Shown here piece by piece: positions 60,487 to 64,000 of a stretch of 64,000 nucleotides of DNA; within the stretch, counting starts at the first letter, position 1, and each line of letters starts with the position of its first letter. The stretch is from an uncultured Sediminibacterium sp. (lineage in GTDB: Bacteria > Bacteroidota > Bacteroidia > Chitinophagales > Chitinophagaceae): assembly GCF_946481145.1 (NCBI RefSeq), contig NZ_CAMLMJ010000002.1, positions 224,428 to 288,427 on the forward strand, in the 5' to 3' direction. The notes under the pieces were generated by a model. It had not been told where the DNA came from, made no database searches, and saw only the letters and a program-made list of their open reading frames with translations. The position numbers and the translations under genes were made by a program.

Positions 60487-61483
60487 TTCCATCTGTTTCC
60501 TTGATGAACTTAATTACACCTTCCATGAATACTTTCTGATCATCCCACATAGAGAGATGACTGCCGTTGGGACAGTAGAGGTATTTTCCGTTTTTTACCT
60601 GTTTGCTCATCCATTCCATATGAGCTGGGTCCATCGTGTCGTATTTGGCACCTACGGTTAGAGTTGGTACGGTAATTTTTGGTAAGTCAGCTTTTCTGTC
60701 CCAGGTTAATAATCTGCCACCAACCTTAAATTCACTTGGTCCCTGCATCATCACATATATTGTTTCGTTTATATGTTTAAATGATCTCGCTACAGGGTCC
60801 GGTAACTCTGGTAATCTGCAAAGGTGTTGGTTATAATATTCTTTGAAAACGAGTTCCTGATAAACGGGGTCTTTGAATTGTCCCTTTGACTCATAGGACT
60901 GAAGTGAATCGATAAGGGAGGGTCTCATTTGAGCGCGTAAGGTTCCATTATATTTTTCATAGTCCGGTATACTGGCCATCATATTACAAATGATTAGGCC
61001 TTTCAGGTTTTCCTGGTATTTAAGCGCATACTCCATACCAAGTATGCCACCCCATGAATTACCAAGGATATAAAAATTATCCTTTGTTAAACCCAGAGCC
61101 TTGCGCACCTGTTCTACTTCTTCTACAAATCTTTCTGTTGTCCATAAGCTACTATCTGTTGGTTGGTCGCTATAGTATGAACCTAGTTGATCGTATTCTA
61201 TTAATTCAAATCCTTCTTTTGGAAAATAGCTTTCAAAAGCTTCCATATATTCATGGGTCATTGCCGGACCACCATGCAATAACAATACTTTTATTCGGGG
61301 GTTGTTGCCGATGGTTTTTGTCCAAACTTTGAATGTGCCTACCGGTGTGGTTATCGGTATCATTTTTATTCCCGCAACCTGAACTCCGGTATCGCTGTGA
61401 GCAAAGTATTCTGCAACGGATGTTTGTTTTTGTTGGCAGGAAAAAAGAAGGGTGGTTATGAATAGCGCAAGTACAATTCTCAT
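60479..61483 (-). CDS. Proline-iminopeptidase-like alpha/beta-hydrolase lipoprotein
   Basis: 334-residue lipoprotein hydrolase. The signal peptide ends LLFSC with Cys16. Motifs: oxyanion loop LLLHGGPAMTHEYM (HGGPG-type, as in proline iminopeptidases), nucleophile elbow GNSWGG with Ser143, acid in GAKYDTMDPAH, and base His in PNGSHLSMWD. It probably cleaves N-terminal proline or similar peptides at the outer surface. The stop (60479-60481) sits in a CCATGGACTAT repeat, and its last residues RP come from the word GAAGACCATAG. Confidence 0.87.
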   Translation of the reverse strand: MRIVLALFITTLLFSCQQKQTSVAEYFAHSDTGVQVAGIKMIPITTPVGTFKVWTKTIGNNPRIKVLLLHGGPAMTHEYMEAFESYFPKEGFELIEYDQLGSYYSDQPTDSSLWTTERFVEEVEQVRKALGLTKDNFYILGNSWGGILGMEYALKYQENLKGLIICNMMASIPDYEKYNGTLRAQMRPSLIDSLQSYESKGQFKDPVYQELVFKEYYNQHLCRLPELPDPVARSFKHINETIYVMMQGPSEFKVGGRLLTWDRKADLPKITVPTLTVGAKYDTMDPAHMEWMSKQVKNGKYLYCPNGSHLSMWDDQKVFMEGVIKFIKETDGRP

Positions 61484-61539
61484 GGCATGATTTGATTGTG
61501 TGTTACTAAAGTTATTGTTTTTAGCAGGATAGTAGAAAT

Positions 61540-61600
61540 AATTATAGCCACAGATGCACAGATTACAGTAAAAGTAATCTGTGCATCTGTGGCTATAATT
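61540..61600. repeat. Perfect inverted repeat (word GCCACAGATGCACAGATTA), locus 2
   Basis: Arms 61540-61566 and 61574-61600 are complementary at all 27 positions, loop AGTAAAA. It ends seven bases behind the mnmG stop. Same word family as 28650-28709. Confidence 0.95.
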
Positions 61601-61607
61601 CGATTGT

Positions 61608-63476
61608 TTATCTACCCATATACACCATCAATATCTGCACATCGCTCGGGTTAACACCACTGATACGGCTAGCTTGGCCTAGTGTGCGTGGACGTATTCG
61701 TTTAAATTTTTGTAAGGCTTCGTTAGAAAGCGCTGCTACACGATCGTAATCAAATGTATCTGGAATTTGTGTGTTTTCCATTTGACTCATTCGTGTTGCT
61801 ATTTCCTGTTCTTTCTCTATATACCGCTCATATTTTATTTGTATTTCAGATTGCTCAATACTATCTACATCAAAATTTGCAAGTGCATCTTTTAATGCTG
61901 GTATGTACTGTACAAGTGAGGGGAGATCTACATTTGGTCTGAGTATAACTTTAGAAGCTTTTTGTTTTTCTGTTATTAAAGCCGACCCTATTTTTTCAAA
62001 ATATGGATTGATTTGTTCTGGTTGTACATTCAGCTCCTGTAATATTTTTTTGATACCACTGACATTGTTTCTTTTGCTGACTACTTTATCCATTCTTTCC
62101 TGAGAAGCAAGCCCAAGTCTGTAGCTTAATTCTGTTAAACGCAAATCGGCATTATCTTGTCTTAGTAGTGTTCTGAATTCTGCTCTGCTGGTAAACATCC
62201 GATAAGGCTCATCGGTTCCTTTACTAATCAGGTCGTCGATCAATACGCCGATATATGCTTCACTTCTCTGTAGGATTACCGGATCAAGTTCACGGGAACG
62301 TTGGTGTGCGTTGATACCTGCCATCAACCCCTGGCAAGCCGCTTCTTCATATCCGGTGGTTCCGTTTATTTGACCGGCAAAGAATAAATTCGGAACCAGT
62401 TTTGTTTCCAGTGAATACTGTAATTGTGTTGGTGGAAAATAGTCGTATTCAATGGCATAACCAGGTCGGAAAATTCTGCAGTTTTCAAAGCCAGGCACTG
62501 TACGAAGCGCTTCGTACTGTACTTCTTCTGGTAATGAGGTAGAGAATCCGTTTACATATATTTCAACGGTATTCCAGCCTTCAGGTTCTACAAATAGTTG
62601 ATGACGTTCGCGATCTGCAAATCGGTTTATTTTGTCTTCAATGCTTGGGCAATACCTTGGGCCTGTTCCTTCAATTCTTCCTTGAAACATTGGACTTCTA
62701 TCGAAACCGGTTTTCAGTATATCATGTACTTTTTCGTTGGTATAAGTTATGTAGCAACTGCGTTGATCGGCTGCTTTTATTCTTGGTGTATCGGTATAGG
62801 AGAAACCAACAATTTCTTCATCGCCTTTCTGTTCCTCCATTTTACTGTAGTCGAGGCTTCGTCCGTCTACACGGGGAGGAGTGCCTGTTTTCAGTCTATC
62901 GCTTTCAAAACCTAGTTCAACCAATTGCTCGGTTATTCCGGTTGCTGCTTTTTCTGCTACACGGCCACCACCAAATTGTTTCTCTCCAATATGAATGATC
63001 CCATTTAAAAATGTTCCGCTGGTAACGACAACTGTCTTCGATTCTATATGATGACCAAGTCCGGTTACAACACCCGATGCTCTACCATCTTTAATAATAA
63101 TAGAGCGAACCATATCCTGGTAGAAATCTACATTGGGCGTATTCTCCAGCATCTCTCTCCACTTGGCAGCAAAGAGCATTCGATCGTTTTGAGTGCGTGG
63201 GCTCCACATTGCCGGACCTTTACTGCGGTTCAGCATCCTGAATTGAATGGTACTTAAATCAGACACGATTCCGCTGTATCCGCCCAAAGCATCTATTTCA
63301 CGAACAATTTGTCCTTTGGCAATACCACCCATGGCAGGGTTGCAACTCATTTGGGCAATGGTTTGCATATTCATGGTAACCAGTAAAACCTTACTACCCA
63401 GGTTGGCGGCCGAGGCGGCAGCTTCACAGCCTGCATGGCCGGCACCAACTACTATTACATCATATTGCGGAAACAT
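61608..63476 (-). CDS. mnmG: tRNA uridine 5-carboxymethylaminomethyl modification enzyme MnmG (GidA)
   Basis: FAD-dependent enzyme which, with MnmE, adds the carboxymethylaminomethyl group to U34 of some tRNAs. 622 residues from ATG 63476 (a TTG three codons upstream would also be in frame). The FAD-binding motif GAGHAGCEAA is at residues 11-20. Others are MSCNPAMGGIAKGQIVREID, NGTTGYEEAACQGLMAGINA and MFTSRAEFRTLLRQDNAD. The C-terminal GidA-associated domain ends IRPRTLGQASRISGVNPSDV. It is next to tandem parS-like sites, a typical neighbourhood of gidA. The -7-like box TATCTTTG is only six bases before the ATG. Confidence 0.98.
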   Translation of the reverse strand: MFPQYDVIVVGAGHAGCEAAASAANLGSKVLLVTMNMQTIAQMSCNPAMGGIAKGQIVREIDALGGYSGIVSDLSTIQFRMLNRSKGPAMWSPRTQNDRMLFAAKWREMLENTPNVDFYQDMVRSIIIKDGRASGVVTGLGHHIESKTVVVTSGTFLNGIIHIGEKQFGGGRVAEKAATGITEQLVELGFESDRLKTGTPPRVDGRSLDYSKMEEQKGDEEIVGFSYTDTPRIKAADQRSCYITYTNEKVHDILKTGFDRSPMFQGRIEGTGPRYCPSIEDKINRFADRERHQLFVEPEGWNTVEIYVNGFSTSLPEEVQYEALRTVPGFENCRIFRPGYAIEYDYFPPTQLQYSLETKLVPNLFFAGQINGTTGYEEAACQGLMAGINAHQRSRELDPVILQRSEAYIGVLIDDLISKGTDEPYRMFTSRAEFRTLLRQDNADLRLTELSYRLGLASQERMDKVVSKRNNVSGIKKILQELNVQPEQINPYFEKIGSALITEKQKASKVILRPNVDLPSLVQYIPALKDALANFDVDSIEQSEIQIKYERYIEKEQEIATRMSQMENTQIPDTFDYDRVAALSNEALQKFKRIRPRTLGQASRISGVNPSDVQILMVYMGR

Positions 63477-63482
63477 AGTTTG

Positions 63483-63490
63483 CAAAGATA
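63483..63490 (-). promoter_or_regulatory. -7 box of mnmG with almost no leader
   Basis: TATCTTTG on the minus strand fits TAnnTTTG exactly and lies six bases upstream of ATG 63476. No clear -33 box is visible, so the evidence is partial. If it is used, the message starts at or within a few bases of the ATG. Confidence 0.5.
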
Positions 63491-63550
63491 GTTCAGGCGA
63501 AGGTTAAACGAATAGCTTATCAATATATTAGCTATTGAATGCCGATCCTG

Positions 63551-63566
63551 GGTTCCACGTGGAACA
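63551..63566. other. parS-like centromere site 1
   Basis: GGTTCCACGTGGAACA matches the ParB-binding parS consensus TGTTCCACGTGGAACA at 15 of 16 positions and contains the perfect 14-bp palindrome GTTCCACGTGGAAC. It lies 75 bases upstream of mnmG, an origin-near site in many bacteria. Confidence 0.85.
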
Positions 63567-63582
63567 TGTTTCACGTGGAACG
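63567..63582. other. parS-like centromere site 2
   Basis: TGTTTCACGTGGAACG matches TGTTTCACGTGGAACA at 15 of 16 positions. It directly abuts site 1 (centres 16 bases apart), so the two form a tandem pair on the same helical region. Confidence 0.85.
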
Positions 63583-63792
63583 TAGTGATAATCGATTGAT
63601 TTTTACAGATTTCTGCCATTACAACTGGAATTTCAGTTGCTCTTCGGGATTCCATATCCCAGACCTTGCCAAAGGATTAAATATCTCTAAAGAGGAGGGA
63701 TGTGTTGGAAAGCCAATTTTGTACGTCCATTATCCAAATTGAAGGGGTCCCTCTGAAAACTATCTATACGCTTCACCATTGGATATTCTGCA
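63583..63792. other. Unassigned sequence between parS and the direct repeats
   Basis: No recognisable gene. The sequence CTAAAGAGGAGGGATG and nearby blocks look non-coding. I see no structure I can name. It lies between the parS pair and a 55-bp direct repeat. Confidence 0.4.
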
Positions 63793-64000
63793 GTTCTTCC
63801 GTTAAGTTCTTGCCACTGAAAGCACAGAAATACACAGAATAGTCGTTTAACCGTTGTACAACCCAAATCTGCGATCTGCGATCTGCCATTCCTCAATCCA
63901 TATCCGCCATCAGCGATCAGACATCAGCCATTTCCCCATTCCTCTGTTCTTCCGTTAAGTTCTTGCCACTGAAAGCACAGAAATACACAGAATAGTCGTT
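63793..64000. repeat. 55-bp direct repeats at the right edge, with CAGATCGC-like words between
   Basis: Exact copies of a 55-bp sequence at 63793-63847 and 63946-64000 (starting GTTCTTCCGTTAAGTTCTTG; the second copy reaches the window end and may continue). The 98 bases between carry clustered words (CTGCGATCTGCGATCTG, CAGCGATCAGACATCAG), the same type as in the repeat at 45681-45890. Confidence 0.88.

Noticed and set aside
63455..63655. Small ORF on the minus strand over the parS sites
   Set aside because: It reads the parS palindrome (FHVKHVPRGT) and overlaps mnmG and its promoter, a known type of spurious frame.
63793..64000. CRISPR array from direct repeats
   Set aside because: Only two copies, 55 bp long, with a 98-bp spacer, no cas genes nearby, and the spacer is itself repetitive.
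1..64000. Mobile elements or prophage
   Set aside because: No transposase, integrase or phage genes; all genes fit chromosomal families.

Overview
The window comes from the chromosome of a member of the Bacteroidota, most likely a Chitinophagaceae-type bacterium. The evidence is an AT-rich sequence, promoters of the TTTG-N19-TAnnTTTG type, few purine-rich ribosome sites, and typical Bacteroidota families: CarboxypepD_reg/TonB-plug/OMP_b-brl_3 receptor, 7TMR-DISM histidine kinases, DUF4136, DUF2480, DUF5916 and DUF4097 proteins, ECF sigma factors with membrane anti-sigma factors, and many lipoproteins. I see no tRNA, rRNA, CRISPR array, insertion sequence or prophage. The region is core chromosome with conserved housekeeping genes (adk, uvrB, mgsA, recA, nadA, polA, mnmG).

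Layout. 0-10.5 kb: partial adk, L,D-transpeptidase, AraC regulator, TonB-type receptor, di-haem peroxidase, alpha/beta hydrolase overlapping a hybrid histidine kinase, and a hemerythrin-like protein. 10.5-16 kb: OmpA lipoprotein, acyl-CoA ligase plus acyltransferase, uvrB. 16-21 kb (plus strand): PAS kinase, TonB-C protein, transglutaminase-like protein, and an ECF42-type sigma factor overlapping its DGPF/YCII partner. 21-27 kb (minus): a sigma/anti-sigma/DUF4097 operon and a run of overlapping unknown envelope genes. 27-38.6 kb: cyclophilin, phytase-like esterase, hydrolases, NarL-type two-component pair, amidase, Zn-peptidase, mgsA, acyltransferase, recA. 39-45 kb: ChaN-like, DoxX-like, gamma-glutamyltransferase, DinB-like, nadA. 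46-64 kb: ppiD, DUF2480, sterol desaturase, polA, DUF5916, two amidohydrolases, a peptidase-like hydrolase, mnmG.

Two non-coding sites suggest the window lies close to the replication origin. The 600-bp nadA/ppiD intergenic region holds one perfect and several near-perfect DnaA boxes next to an AT-rich stretch. Two tandem parS-like sites (15/16 matches to the ParB site) lie just upstream of mnmG (gidA), a classical origin-proximal neighbour.

The most unusual structure is a genome-style population of intergenic inverted repeats. Each is built from a short word of about 7-11 bp repeated imperfectly in one arm and reverse-complemented in the other. Word families recur at distant loci, and the arms lie at, or run through, the stop codons of genes (AraC regulator, uvrB, DUF2480/sterol desaturase, peptidase-like hydrolase and others), so some proteins end in residues encoded by a repeat arm. 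Two copies of a larger composite element (about 6.2 and 30.2 kb) belong to the same landscape.
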